From Beta vulgaris subsp. vulgaris (Eukaryota > Streptophyta > Magnoliopsida > Caryophyllales > Amaranthaceae), in contig NC_079203.1 of the NCBI RefSeq assembly GCF_026745355.1, positions 42,933,492-42,997,491 on the forward strand: a stretch of DNA of 64,000 bases, written 5' to 3'. The notes beneath the pieces are model-generated. The model saw only the letters and a program-made list of their open reading frames with translations, was not told the origin of the DNA and searched no databases. This document shows positions 23,291 through 36,221 of the stretch, one piece after another (position 1 is the stretch's first letter; each line of letters starts with the position of its first letter). The position numbers were made by a program, and so were the translations under genes.

Positions 23291-25727
23291 AATTTTTTCA
23301 TTTTTTACATCAGCAAACATAAAAACATATAATACTACTACTATTTTTAGTCAGATGAAGTGTATATGCATTTTCTCTTTTCTCATAGGCCACAGCCCAC
23401 AGGCCATATCCCAGATATTTTAAGGCCAAAGTGGGCAGTTCCATCCCTCATGCTTCTTTTTTAAAATTTTGACCCTATTGCCTAAACAAGAAAAACTGTG
23501 CAAACAAATAATTTCAATAGAAACCTTAGATTGCACCCAAAGCAGAAAAGTCACGTTTGAAGAATGTGACGTTGATTGTAGTGTAGGTCCTCACCAATAA
23601 ACTAAAAAGCTTATTTTCCTCTACAATCAATCACACATTTCAACTTCTCCTAACTTTACCACAACAGTAATCACCAACCATTCCTAACTACAATATCTAC
23701 CACACAAAACACATGTCAAAATCTCAATGGTACACCTTACATACTACAATAGACTCTTGATCACAAGATTCACCCACCCTAAGAAAAAAAATCTTAAAAA
23801 AGTATGGAGTATGTGGGACCCAATTGAAAGAAGAAGAAACAGGTTCATGCACCTTTCCATGTTTCTGAATCTCAATCTATATCCTCGAAGAACAAAACCA
23901 CCTAATTACTTTTTCTTTTATTTAATTTTTTTTGGGCAATTTGTTGGGTGATGAAGAAAATAAAAGGGGGTAGCTCTTTGTTTGGTAGGTGGTTTTTGCA
24001 CCATCAAAAGCAGAAAAAAGGTTAATATCAGCATCCATTGCAAAAAAAGAGGATTTTTTTTTAGCTGTTCTTCCAAACACGCCTCTCTGCTTGGGTAATA
24101 TTTCTATTTAGCTGCATTTTCTTTAGTTACTATATTTGTTTGGTTGTTTTTTGTGTTACTTTTTATCTGGATTAGTTTTTTTTATGTATGTTTTTTGGGT
24201 AAGTTTTGGTTGAGATTGTATAAATTGGTATATTTTGTGGGTATGTGAGAAAAGTTGAATTCTTTTGTGGGTTTAGGAGATCGCATTGTTGGAATTTTGT
24301 CGTTTTAATTTTGGGATTCTTATCTTGAAAATTTGGGTTGGTGTTCGATTAATTTGATGTGGGGAAGGGAGTGTTCAGTAATTTGTATAAATTGTGGATT
24401 TTGTTTGGAGATGTTATGCATTGAAAAAGTTGTTTTGACAAATGAAGAATATAAATTAAGTCTAAAAATGGATATGAAATATCAATATAGCTTGTGATGC
24501 TATAAATTATAGGAAAAAGATAGTATCTTTGGTTTTTGGATGGGCAAAAATACAAGCAAACATATTTGTTTGAATTGGAAAAGTGAGGATTTGAGGACAG
24601 CTAGGAGAAATTACTACCCCAATTTTACCAAATTTAAGAAAATTGACATGTTTTATGGTGTGTTTGTTCAACTGATTTCGACTTATCTAACTTGTCTGGA
24701 CTTAATTTTATAACTTCTTATAATAAATCAGTATATGTTGAACATAACACTATCCTATATTCATGAATTTACTTTGTATATATATACACATTCTATATGT
24801 AGGTGCAAAAGTACATTCATTTACATGGTAGTCTTGCTCTATCTTGTTGTTCTACCTACCAGGTCATCTCTCAAAATTTTGTTATTTGCCCTTTTTTTTT
24901 AGATTTCACCATTGATTGTGAGGTGGTCTTTTTGTGATCGATAAATTGCAAGGATTACATTTGTCCAAGATTCTAATACCTTTTCTCTCTTCGCCTTAAG
25001 GAACTTATTCTCTTGCTGTTCTGGGAAAACCGTTTACAGCCTTAACTGAAAATTGAATTATCTATCATTTTTATCATGGCTTTGCAATGTGATAACAGAT
25101 CACTTCCTTCTTTTTCATGCATAAAACAGATGGACCGCAAGTCCACAGTTGCGCTTTTCATCTACTTAGCTACATTCTTTGTCGGGATTTAAAGTCAAGT
25201 TTACCATTTTAGGATATGTAGGAAAATTTGTCACCTTTCTTACTATGGAGTATATGACTAGAGTTCTCAATATGCAACTACTTATAAGTGATGGGGGAGG
25301 ATAGTAACGCTTGAGTATTACAAAAGTTTCTTCTATTTTGGTACAAATACAATTACCTCGTATTATGAGGGATTGGGAAAATGAGACAGTCAGACAACGG
25401 AGGCGGGAGGAAGGGAGTATCCATGAAGGGTATTGGTATTGATCACAACCAAGACTCTGGTCAATACAGAAGCTTTTACCTTATGTCCAACTCCTGAGCT
25501 TCATCGTTAACTATAATCGATTGACATTAAAAATTTTGGGCTAAAGATGATGTTCAAGAACTGAATGCCTATTCGATGGAGGTCATTATCTTGAAATGCA
25601 CTCAAAAGGCTTTTGCTTCTACATGTTGATTAGTTTTTATCAATATGTGTGAGAGCAACTGGTACAGAAAAGAAATCTGTGTTTCTTCTCATCTCATGCT
25701 GTCTTTTGCTTAAATTTCTTCTTTCAG
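23291..25727 (+). other. Upstream region of RTE1-like gene
   Basis: Probable promoter, leader and long 5' intron of the gene below. 23900-24095 is transcript-leader-like, and GG|GTAATA at 24093-24098 is a plausible donor for an intron ending at the AG at 25726-25727. No transposon ends were recognised. The transcription start cannot be placed from sequence. Confidence 0.35.
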
Positions 25728-25840
25728 GATCCTGTACTGGAATGTGCATGTGGGAATGCTGATCAACATCCGGATAGATGGAATATGTCTGAAATCAATA
25801 TTTGATATGTTATACATCTCAAAACATCTAAGAAAGCCTT

Positions 25841-27153
25841 ATGATACCTGCAACACTTTCTGGAATGGGTTTAGAAGCAGGTAGCATTGATGAAACTGTA
25901 AAGATGCTAGATGAGCTGTGGCCTCTTAATGATATCGATCTAGAGAAGTCAAAGTTCCCATGTTGTTTAGTTTGGACTCCACTTCCAGTTGTTTCATGGT
26001 TGGCACCTTTTATCGGACATGTTGGCATATGCCGGGAGGATGGTTCTATTCTAGACTTTTCTGGGTCTAATCTTGTAAATGTTGACAATTTCGCATTTGG
26101 TGCAGTGGCCCGGTACTACCAACTTGACAGAAGACAGGTATTTCCCTGCTAACACTTTTAAATTTATAATTGTGTTAGATGCTTAGATCTTTCCCTTCCA
26201 TTGTTAGCCAAGATGTATCTACTCAATAATTTTTATTGGCTAATATAGCTAGGATCTTATAGCTTTCCTCTAAATCTATGAGGGTGTATTAGGCTCTGTT
26301 CGGTTAGATGGAAAGCATTTTTAATGGAAAACGATTGTCCAAGAAAAACATTGTTTAAGGAAAACATAATTTTTATATAACTTTACTTGGTTTAGTTCCT
26401 TGCCTGGAAACTTAGAGAGAAGAGGAAGAATGGAAATGGAAAGGAGAGGTTGGATCACTGGATAGGAAGATCGAACAGGAAAGGGGAATGTGAGGAATAG
26501 GGAGGACCGTGTGGCCTTCCTTTTAAAAGAAAAATGATTTCCACCCTATTTCCAATGCTTAGCAAACGGAACAAAGGATAATAGGGAAACCACTTTCCTA
26601 GAAACTGTTTTCTTCCCAACCAATCACCCTCTTAATAGCTATACGGCTCTTAAGTGGATTAATTTACTCTTCAAGAATCAATATGATTTTGTGATTCATT
26701 TAATCTAAAAGATATAATTTTTTTTTGTAGTGCTGCCTTCCGCCAAATCTATCAAGGCACATATGCGAACAGCGATATATACATCACGAGTTTGGGACTG
26801 CTATATCTTGGGATGATGCCCTAGGATTAAGTATGCGTCACTATGAGAACAAATCATACAATCTCTTCACGTGCAATTGTCACTCTTTTGGGGCCAACTG
26901 TCTGAACCGCCTTTGCTATGGCGGGTCAATGAGCTGGAACATGATTAACATTGCAGCATTGGTACTATACAAGGGACAATGGGTTGACGGCATGTCGGTT
27001 TTGAGATCCTTTCTGCCTTTTGTAGCAGTACTGTGCCTTGGCATCTACATGGTTGGTTGGCCCTTCTTGGTTGCCCTGCTATCATTTTCTCTCCTGCTTC
27101 TTACATGGTTTGTGGTAGGAACCTATTTTGTCAAGGACATACTAGACTGTTAA
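25841..27153 (+). CDS. RTH: RTE1/RTH-family membrane protein
   Basis: RTE1 of Arabidopsis promotes activity of the ETR1 ethylene receptor at Golgi and ER membranes; RTH is its homolog. The family is also known as DUF778/TMEM222. Two coding exons, 25841-26137 and 26731-27153, join in phase 0 (DRRQ|CCLPPN) at GT/AG sites to give 239 residues, close to the usual length. Signature stretches are [52 protein letters not shown], and [20 protein letters not shown] with GGSMSWNM. Hydrophobic segments lie near residues 44-60 and 185-235. The frame is intact, so I take it as functional. The exon starts at 25728, and its leader holds several short upstream AUG frames. The start at 25841 (MIPATL) is the first AUG in the family frame. 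I prefer RTH over RTE1 from the MIPAT-like start, but the paralog is uncertain. Confidence 0.88.
26289..26637. mobile_element. Possible hAT-like MITE in RTE1-like intron
   Basis: This intron segment begins near GGCTCTGTTCGGTTAGATGG and ends near CCCAACCAATCACCCT, ends of the kind seen in plant 'TGTTTGGTT' MITEs. No exact target duplication was found. Confidence 0.35.
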
Positions 27154-27990
27154 GTGTTAGGTGCATGGGTATTTGGTAATAAGATTGCAAACTTTTGTTT
27201 GCATAGAACTGGCAAACATTTTGGAAGGCTACATTTTATAAATTCTTTGATTTTTGTACATGAATTGTGCCTAAAACAAACTAAGACCAATCAAGATTGG
27301 AAATTGTAATATCATCATGTGTTTTTACTCATTCTTTTTTGTGCCCCGATGTTTCAGAATCTCAATTGGTGCAAGTTTTCCTCAGTTTATTTCTATTTAT
27401 CACCCGAAGCACTCTTCATTTCCCCAAAATCCAAAATAACCCAGTCATGTATAAACATCCCAAAAAATTCAAGATTAGAAATTATTAAGATGGAATGTAA
27501 TAATAATACATTATTTTTGTAGTTATGGCAGCAATTTGTAATTTTAGGCGCCGAATATAACAGATGTTTGTCAAAGTGATCTTTGCACTTGCCCCAGAAA
27601 CAAAACAGAGAAAAAAGAGAGGATGCAACCAAAATGAATCCACATAAATGAGCAACTGTCTTTTTGACCTTCACATATATATCTCCTCTTTTGTTTGATT
27701 TCAAGCAGTTTCTTTTAAAATCGTAGTTGCAGTGTATTCCAAAGACAAAATAAGTTAAACTCCTACAGCTATTACAGCAGACTATTTTTAGAGAGTTGAT
27801 ACAGCGATTTTCTGTCTCGTTCCCATCTCAGAACAGTATATTCAGCTCTTTAGGATCATTAATCTGTAGTGGTTGAGTGTGATAATCTTAGGCGAGGATC
27901 AGCATTCAATGTCTCGAATTTCACTGCATTCGTTATTGATATAACTCCAGAGATCCATGTCTGTTATATGCAGTAGCTCCATCTTACATT
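27154..27990. other. Convergent intergenic space and 3' ends
   Basis: The 837 bp between two convergent stop codons should hold both 3' untranslated regions. AATAAGA-like and AATAATA-like signals occur (27178, 27497), but cleavage sites cannot be fixed. No gene was seen. Confidence 0.4.
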
Positions 27991-30902
27991 CTATGCTCCA
28001 TACTTGGGTGCCTTCCATAGCTTAAAGGCTACCTCATACAAAAATCTGTCAGCTGGGATTGCAAGGTTTCCGCAGTTCTGCAATAGAGGTAGAAGGCCAA
28101 AGTTACATCATCTTAGGTTCATGAAGGGAAGAAGAAGACAAAACAGAAAGCATATGAGATGCTAGACCCTTTATGAAAATCTTGTATTAGAAAATGTACC
28201 TTACTGAATTCATTGAAAGAAAACTCCTTTGCCATATCCTTTCGAGTTACAGCATCCTGCCATTGTGCTATTAAAATCGGATAATGATACCTGTCGAAGC
28301 AAATTATCAGATTCAGGAAGTAGTTCAATCACTTTAATGTAGTATCTGCTTCATCTCTCATTCTCTCTCTTACTACAAGCCCTTGAAACCCCTGACGTGA
28401 AGATCTTGGAAACTGCACTCGAAACCACTAAAGCCAAGATGGCTGTGCCCATGTGTATCTACTATCTTGAAAGGTAATCAACAGAACCAGTAAATTAGGG
28501 TGTGTTTGGATCAGCTCATGGAATGGAAAAAGAATGGAATCATATGGACAGAATGAATTGTAACAAACTAACAATACTTGATACTTTATTGAGCATTTGA
28601 TTCCACTATGGAAAACAAGTGCCTATAAGTGTGGGATCGGGGAATATGACATAGTCTGTTAACAATAGGGTTGAGGGTAATTGGGAGGTAACATTAACCC
28701 TCAAGGAATGGAATCCATTACCTCACCTCTCATATCAAACAGCATGCAACAGAAGGAATTTGGTTTTGTGTTTCCAGCACTTAAAAAAAATACCAAACAT
28801 GCTGTTAATACCTAATGCCGTTCCTTGGATTTACTCCTTTCAGGGTATAGCTTTGACGTGGGAAGAGGGACTGGAGGTCTGCGTTGTTTACATCATGCAA
28901 GGACATAAGTGATAAGTTCGGATCATCTATTGTGACAGCTCCATTGCTCATAATGAGTGTTAGATGCAAACGAGAAGCGACTTCAGACCCAGGTTGGGCT
29001 ACTTGCAATATCTCCCCAACCAAGCTGTTCACATAGTCAATACCATTCTGTGTACTTCCCTTCATATATGCTCCAATATGCACAAAGACTAGATCAAAAT
29101 GGTCATCATCAACTGTTTTTCCATCTTGAAAGCCAAGCAGTTTTAGCAACTCGTTCGCTGCCAAATCAGATGATTGAGATTCCAAGACTGTAAAACCAAG
29201 CTTCTCTCCAAAGCATTTGACAGAAGGACTGTTGGTGACTATGGCAGCTCTCATTCCCATGAATCTGTCAGAAGAGCCACTCAGGTTTAAACATTTATAT
29301 AGAAGAATAATTGTTCAGTTGTCATTATAACAATCGTTTCTACCTTTCCTTTATGCTGGGAACTTGCTTTAAGGCTTCCGATCCAACATCCGCCTTTTCA
29401 TTCTGAATCCAAAAATTAAATATGAATTGTCAAGGTCTAATGTAGCAATAAAGCTCGTATTCCTAAATAATGATGCTTACAGTAGTACAAACAACTTCAT
29501 TAGCATCCAAGAGCTGCGCCAGTTCTCTGATTAGCTTCCCGTCTTCTTCTTCTGAAATAAAGGATATGTGATAAAGTAAGCAACACTACATAGAGATGCC
29601 CTTCTCGCACTTTTCACTACTTCCAAAGAAAGATCCACCCAAGCAAGTGCATTTCATAGTAAAACATAAATTAAATAATAATATCAACTAAACTGATTAA
29701 TAACATTAAAAAGACAAGTGGAAAAACAAGAGGAAATTATCATTTATTAATATGACATAAGAGAAACATAGCAGAAAATTTAAGAAACAAACAGATTTCA
29801 CAAACAGGGAAACCGGAGAAGATCTAGACTTAGTGCATGTTTGATTCACCTCATGAAACGGAATAGGAATTGTAACGATAATTGTTACCTATATTGTGTG
29901 TTTGGGCTCGGCTACAGATAGGAAAGCCATATAAGTGTGGGATTGAGGAGGGTAACATAATGTGTTACGATAGGGAAGGGTGATAACTAGATGGAAATAG
30001 TTATCCTCAAGAAACGTAAACCATTCCCCCCCCCCCCCCAATAACAAACAACAAGCAGCTGAAATGGTTTCTTATTTCCGTTTCCAACACACACAAAAAA
30101 GACCAATTAACATGCAGAAAAAAGACCTATTAGACAAAATAGGATCAGGATATTCACTAAGCCTTAAAATACTCTATGGTGAAGCTCAATGCAACAAGTA
30201 TAAATTGGAACTCTAACATTAAAAAAAGCATTAAGTGCACAATCATATATGCTTCATGTCATGCAGACAAGCACTATGCTCACAGAAAATTTGGACGCCT
30301 CGAATTTGAAATCAATCCCACAAAAAAACTCCAGCTTCATAAACTTAGCTGATTTGGTTCTGAATTATGATCATACTGATAATAATTGCTTGAATAGCCG
30401 AACATAACATCTGAGTGAGCCTGCTTACTAATACAAGCAGTAAAAAACCTCAACATCGAAAAGTAGCAGAACACAACAATTAACGACTCTAATATGCACA
30501 TCTTTGACCATAAAAATTCCTATACCTGTTGTTGATATATTACCAATTCCAAACACATTCTCCTACTCTGTTAAAAAAGAATATCATTTCTTGATTGATC
30601 AAGCAAAGCCTAGAAAGCTAGCCAATCAAATCTAATGATTTTGCAACAGATTAGACAATAAATGATAAAAATAAACCAAATTTTGTGTCTGGGTAATCCG
30701 TAATCGAGGCTGTAATGCGAAAACTTGTAACAAGAAAGTGACAGTTAGTAGAGTAACCTGGATTAGGAGAGGAATGATCAAGGGCTAAGAAGCCACAGCA
30801 ACCTCTGGACGCAACAGCATGGATATGAGAATGTGAGGGGGTGATGAGAGATGCTAAACCGTAACCATACAACACCAGGCCTCTACTTGGTTTGTCCGCC
30901 AT
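27991..30902 (-). CDS. Conserved plant protein, function unknown
   Basis: Six coding exons on the minus strand join in frame: 30758-30902, 29481-29551, 29344-29402, 28812-29264, 28200-28290 and 27991-28077, totalling 906 nt or 301 residues. All introns have GT/AG ends, and each junction rebuilds a whole codon (P|EEED, TT|NEK, KE-R-FMGM, GI-R-YHY, SK|NCG). The protein begins MADKPSRGLVLYGYGLASLI and ends RFLYEVAFKLWKAPKYGA. Notable stretches are GMRAAIVTNSPSVKCFGEKL, FDLVFVHIGAYMKG, VAQPGSEVASRLHLTLIMSN and PRQSYTLKG. I recall close relatives across plants annotated only as uncharacterised. The alternating hydrophobic segments suggest a soluble alpha/beta fold, but I assign no reaction. A likely leader exon ends at the donor at 31846 (CAAG|GTCAG), with the acceptor just before the ATG. 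Intact, convergent with the RTE1-like gene. Confidence 0.85.
28495..28753. mobile_element. MITE copy 1 in intron of unknown gene
   Basis: It starts near GGGTGTGTTTGGATCAGCTC and ends near CTCATATCAAACAGC. The body includes TATAAGTGTGGGATCGGGGA and a CAAGGAATGGAATCCATTAC end region, shared in order with the copy at 29833-30055. Family is probably hAT-like by its TGTTTGG ends. The target duplication is not clear. Confidence 0.55.
29833..30055. mobile_element. MITE copy 2 in intron of unknown gene
   Basis: Same orientation and order of motifs as copy 1 (CATGTTTGATTCACCTCATG, TATAAGTGTGGGATTGAGGA, a TCAAGAAACG end region), with clear divergence and a C14 homopolymer near 30027-30040. It lies in the first coding intron. 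Confidence 0.5.
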
Positions 30903-31960
30903 TAATTACTGCCTAACAAGCACACATACACATACTTACACTGGTGGATCCATGAATTTAAGAGAGTGGTGGAACAGACATAAACATTGCAGTAATATTG
31001 AAGATGGAAAAAAAACAAAATTCATAAAACTATCACATCCCAAAAGTCACAAAATAACAAGTTAAAACGACTTTGATTCAAGATAATTCTTCTCTTTTCC
31101 CCATGTCTTGAGGGAGATTTATGACATCCCTTGCCGTTAATCATTCCCTCATTGGTTCAAATCGTAGGATGTGAAGTAGCTACATATTCTATTTTATCTT
31201 CTTGATTAAGAAAAATTCCTTCAACATTATGAAATGGAGGATTGTTGACCAATAGAGTAGAAAATCTAATAGGCTTGGTTGAATTCGACGAAAATTTGGA
31301 CTAAAATCATCTCCACTTTCTCTATCTTTCCTTCTTAAAAGAAAAAAAGGACTTGAAACTTAGCTCTAGTGTATTATCTTTCATAATTCTAAAATAGATT
31401 AGATGTATTCAAAATTTCAAATTAGTCAAGTTTAAAAACAGATTAACTAAACCCAGATTAATATGCTATCTCAAAGTCTCAACATTGGACTAACAGCACT
31501 AACCCCATTACCAAATTTCAAAATCAACAAGTACCCAATACATGTACTAACATAAACAGCCGTTAAGTGGGTATTAGAAATGGAAAATTTTCATATCTAA
31601 ACTCGCAAAACAATCTGCATACACATAAATACATCAAATTTAATTGTTTGCAACGTCCCAAATCAACAGTAGAAGAATGATCCAAATTCATGAATCCAAT
31701 ATTACATTCAAATTTTCCTAACAAAAGAGAAACAACTACTATTTGGAAGAAAAATAATTTCATTCATCAATCTCATCATACATGCAATTGAAAAATTGAC
31801 AAATATTGAAAAGTAAGAAGAGGAATATTTGAATAAATTTCTGACCTTGATGTCGTTCAAAGTTCAATTGAGCCTGTCAAAGTTACAGAGAAAAAGGACT
31901 TGAGGCCTGGCGGTGAATGGTGATGCTGAAATGGTGATACTACTTCATAGTACGTCGGAA
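30903..31960 (-). promoter_or_regulatory. 5' leader and leader intron of unknown gene
   Basis: On the minus strand, about 31960 to 31846 looks like a pyrimidine-rich plant leader exon ending CATCAAG|GTCAG. The acceptor TTGTTAG lies a few bases before the ATG at 30902. The intron between is about 0.9 kb and has no recognised repeat. The transcription start is inferred, not seen. Confidence 0.4.
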
Positions 31961-31989
31961 GGATGAAAGAGAAAAAGGTGATGCTAAGA

Positions 31990-32280
31990 ATAAGTGCTCG
32001 TTTGATTAAATGTAGGAAGTGCAAATTCCTTGGAATATTATCTTCTCATGTAATTGTATTTTTTAGAAATTGCTAGATGTTGTTTGGTGATTCAAGAGAA
32101 ATGAAAATTCCCATGGGAATTTCTACTTACCTAGGTTCCCGTAGGTAAGTAACTTCATCCATTGTGTGGGAAGTGGAACTTCCTAGGAATTTCTACTTCC
32201 CATGAATTTGTCAACCAAACAATTCCAATTCCTATGATTTCTAACTTCCTATGTTAAATAATGTTAAACAAACAACTCCT
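31990..32280. mobile_element. MITE near promoter of unknown gene
   Basis: It begins near GTGCTCGTTTGATTAAATG and ends near GTTAAACAAACAACTCC. The interior has inverted AAATTCCTAGGAATTT-like and TTCCCATGGGAATT-like palindromes. It is likely a TGTTTG-type MITE; exact ends are unresolved. Confidence 0.45.
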
Positions 32281-32437
32281 ATTATTCTTTTTACTTTTAC
32301 TATCGGCTTTTCAAAATTATATGTACATTTTTATTTCTTCTTGATTGTACATCTAATATCACTTTTTTGTGTGTGAATTTTTTGGTTTATCAGATCTTCA
32401 ATGTTCTTCGTGGACATCAAGAAAAAAGATGATAATA

Positions 32438-32702
32438 CTTCATCCGTCTTAAAATATAGTTTCGGTTTCTTTTTGCATAGTTCTTAAGATATATCTTTGA
32501 CCTAGGATATCTTTTATTTCATATTAGTAAAAAATATAAAAAATTAATATTATGAATGTACACATTGTGGTGAATCTAATAAGACCCCACATGAGTATGT
32601 TATTTTACATACATTAGTGAGAGTATTTGGTCAAAGTTTTTAAAGTTTGACTTTTAAAATAGAAACAAAAACTATATTTTGGTATGGAGCCACAGAGGGA
32701 GT
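32438..32702. mobile_element. Stowaway-like MITE
   Basis: The left end CTTCATCCGTCTTAAAATAT follows TA. The right end reverse-complements to CTCCCTCTGTGGCTCCATAC, followed by matching AAAATATAGTTT. TA follows it. Ends have diverged, so this is an old copy of about 265 bp. Confidence 0.6.
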
Positions 32703-32879
32703 ATATCATAGAGACATGATTTATATTTTTTTACAAAGGTAATGGAAAAAGAAGTTAGGAACCCTTTTGTACGAGGAAATTCCTAACGAGTCACTTATAA
32801 GGGTATCATGTAGTTTGGAATCATTACAATCAGTTCCAAAGAAACTATTTTGAACTAAATGTCCTACATTTGCATTCTA
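32703..32879. other. Short unassigned gap
   Basis: Sequence between a MITE and a LINE 3' end, with nothing recognised. Confidence 0.3.
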
Positions 32880-34650
32880 ATCAGCTGCTTCACTTTCTTC
32901 GCGGTAGACGTTGCGGGTGGTGCGAGAGGAGAAGGAGTTGAGTAGGATGCAGATATCTTCAATTATATGAGCAATCTGCCATGTGGGTTGTCAAAGACCT
33001 TTTACTGCGTTGATGACAAGGAGGTTATCGCCTTCAATATGAATGTTGGAGATGTTTTTGGTTGCAAGTTGGATTCCCAGCTGGAGACCCTTTACCTCGG
33101 TCATGTAGACTTTTGAGTTTCCTAGATTAAAAGCCATAGCTTCAATAAGACGACCTTGATGGTCTCTGATAATTGTTCTTGCTGCTGCTGAATCATTTCT
33201 AACTGAGCCATCGAAATTTACTTTAGAGAATGCTCTAGAGGGTTTTCCAAGCGACGGGGATGAAGGTGGGGGAATAGACCGGGGAAAGAGGTTGTTGGAG
33301 GGGAAGTGGATGAGTTGTCAATGGAGGTGCGGGTAGTCCATTTTGTAGCTAGGAAGGAGGCTCTAAGGATGACTCTATTGGAGTTAAAAGAGAGGAGGTT
33401 GAAAAGGATATCATTTTCTTCCTTCCAAAAACTCCAAATAAGGAAGATAAGTTTTGAGAGGATTTTTTTTTTTTTGAGGTTTAATGGAGTTAAGTAAATA
33501 TCAGATAGGTAAGTTAGGAAATGGGTGTAGCAACCAATTTCTGAGTAATGGGTTACTCCAAAACTCTTTAAATTTTGGACAATGAAAAAAAAGGTGGTCA
33601 ATTGATTCAAGCTGGAAATTGCAGAGACCGCAATTACTGAAGGGGATAATTTTTCTTTTTGCTAGCGTGGCTCTAGTAGGTAGACTGTCATGGCAAATTT
33701 ACCTCAAGAAAAGTTAAAGTATAGGGGGGATATCAATTTTTCAAATCCAATGGAAAGGCCATATTTCAGAATTAATTAGGCTTTAAATCATGTGTGAGCC
33801 ATGTGGATGTTTTGAAGGTCCCCAAATAGGGGTATCCAGGAGGGAGCTTGTAGGTAAAATGATTCCTTTGATTTTTTGGAGCCAATTATGAGGAGATGAT
33901 GTTTTGGAGCTCAGAAAAGTTCCATGAATCATCGAGAAGAATAAAATGAGGAAGAAGAATGTCAAGAATTACTGAATTGGGATCAATATGAAGGAGATCG
34001 ATGAGGTTGTTGTGGCTTAGCCAATAGCCAGAAGAAAATGTTTTTTCCATCCCCAATTTTCCAGCGAATGCCCTTTCTAAGAAGTTCATGTTGGTCAAGA
34101 ATTTTTTTTCCATATAATGGAATCCGATGGTTTTGTTTTATAGCTAAAAAAATTATGTTGTTAAAGGTATTTAGTTCGAACATTGCGTAACCATAAATTA
34201 TTTGGTCCGTTAAGGATTTTCCAACAAAGTTTTGCTAAGTAAACCCTGTTTAAGGGGGCAGTTTTTCTAAAACTTAAGCCCCCGATCCTTTAGGGTGCAA
34301 ATTTTGTCCCACGAAATAAGCAGGATCGCATTTTTTTCCTTATGTTATCTCCAAAGAAATTCTTGTGCATTGAATCCATCAATTTTGCTATATCCTCAGG
34401 TTGGGGGAAGGAGGAACAAGCGTGTGAAGGAAGGGCTTCTAAATTACTTTGATAAGCGTGTGATGGCCTGCTTTGGAGAGGAAATTGGCTTCCCATTGAG
34501 TGATACATTGTTGTGTGTTTTGAATAATTCTTTTCAACTCCGTTTTGGTAGGGTTGGAATTACTGAAGAAAACTCCAAGATAGCACCCCTAAATAGTTGT
34601 TTGGGGTCATATTGAAATGGCTTGCAATTGTGGATTTTTTCGATGATGGA
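32880..34650 (-). pseudogene. LINE ORF2 remnant, RT C-terminus and RNase H
   Basis: Read on the minus strand, about 34620-33880 resembles the part of LINE ORF2 after the reverse transcriptase (GWDKICTLK-like segment, AFAGKLGMEKTFSSGYWLSH). 33610-33220 is open for 130 codons (LIFLIWSFWKEENDILFNLL). 33230-32990 reads VNFDGSVRNDSAAARTIIRD, RLIEAMAFNLGNSKVYMTEV and IHIEGDNLLVINAVK, the RNase H-like (RVT_3) domain at the end of plant L1-type ORF2. Several stops and slips make it inactive, and the 5' part is missing, as in typical 5'-truncated insertions. Confidence 0.75.
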
Positions 34651-34749
34651 ATGTTTTAAATACTATGAGGTATGATCTATGGAAATTTATAAGTATATTT
34701 AGGACATACTCTTATCTTAGTAAATTTATGAAGTGGATGTGGTAATATG

Positions 34750-35030
34750 TAACATTTAATTTTTATTATAATATCAAGATATATCGTGAATATGGTATAC
34801 CCAAAGTTATTATTCACGTCAATCGAGCTACAGATTGGTTGGCTGATTGTGAGGTGGATCAAATTCATAGGATGCATCTTTTTGATGAAGCTTCTTTAGA
34901 TCTCCATAGAATTATTATAGAGGATGCTCGTGGGGGTTTCTAACCCACGAATGATTCCTTGTTAGGTTGCTTTTTTTTTTTCTTGTTCTATTTGTTTCCT
35001 TTGGCTTTGCCTCTACTGCATTAAAAAAAA
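34750..35030 (+). mobile_element. LINE 3' end, opposite orientation
   Basis: The plus strand reads VIIHVNRATDWLADCEVDQI then HRMHLFDEASLDLHRIIIED and stops at 34941, as at the very end of the RNase H domain of LINE ORF2. A 3' untranslated region and an A10 tail at about 35022-35031 follow. Only the last 200 bp or so survives. It is oriented against the LINE remnants on either side. Confidence 0.65.
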
Positions 35031-35031
35031 A

Positions 35032-36221
35032 AGTTACTATGTCATTGCTCTTTTAAAATACTTTAAATGAGTAAAATTCACAAATAAAGATGTATGATGG
35101 ATTTTTTTGTTTTATCAAATTCAATTTTAGTTTTTACCCTATTGTTATTTTCTCATTGTGAATTTACAACAAATAAGTATTTATACTTACTTTATTTACA
35201 ACAAAAACTTTGTCTGAGACGTTAGATCAATGAACCATGGGAATCCAATTTTCTTGCATCAAGATAATAATTTAAGTTAGTTAATCGTTATTATTGTCTT
35301 ATAGTAAAATCTCAATATCAATGAAACATAGAGCCAACTCTACAAATTTTATAATTTTGTGGCTATATTTTATTGTTAAGAAAAACTACACAGAATTAAT
35401 GAAGGTTCACGTATAACAATCAATAACCAATTTAGTAAATGTGACCTTCAAAATTATATTATATATCAAATTTCTTTGTTAGTTTTTATGCCTTGACCAA
35501 CTTTTGTTAAGCTTCATAGATTGATGAGACCCAACCAAGTCATTGATAGAACACAATAATGTCATTATACTTTGAATTTGATTATGTCACTCTAGGTACT
35601 TGCACACTAGAGGACGTCATCAATTGTGAGAACCTAACTATTTGAAGTTATCAAGAATATCCAATAGACGATTGTACTCTCTTGTCAGTTCAACCAACTC
35701 TTTATATGTCAATTTATCGATAGAAATTACTTAGCTTATAGTTTCAGTATAGGTGATCATGAGCAATGCTTTAACCTTAAAATTGATACCTTTTGTTAAT
35801 CTCAAGTCAAGATTCGAGCAGGGCCCAAAATTCAGGCCGAACGGGGTAACTTGGCCTTTTTCTGCCTAGGCCAAAAATATATACAAGGGCCTAAAAGTCA
35901 TGCAAAAAGCCTAAATTGTTTTTTGCCAAAAATTGAAACAGGTTAATTATTCTCAAACATTGTCAAGTTAGCCTAATAGTCATAATCAGCTCTAAGTAAA
36001 ACTATATGCAAATTGAATATGCTTATCCCATTAAAACTCATATTTGTCTTCAAAGTATATTCCATATAGAGCATCCACGACAAGAGATTCAGAAAGTGGT
36101 TTATAGAGTTGTGAAATGTGAACTTCATTCTATGAATTTCCCCCGATTGTTGAAAATCCTGATATAAGCCCTATAATTTAGCGGAGATTAGTACAAACAT
36201 AATTTAGTGGCATGAAGGACA
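35032..36221. other. Intergenic, nothing recognised
   Basis: AT-rich, no coding signature. 35820-35930 repeats GGCCTAA/AGGCC motifs, but no element ends were found. Confidence 0.3.

Noticed and set aside
23727..23951. 74-codon frame upstream of the RTE1-like gene
   Set aside because: It lacks any motif, is AT-rich, and falls in the likely promoter or leader.
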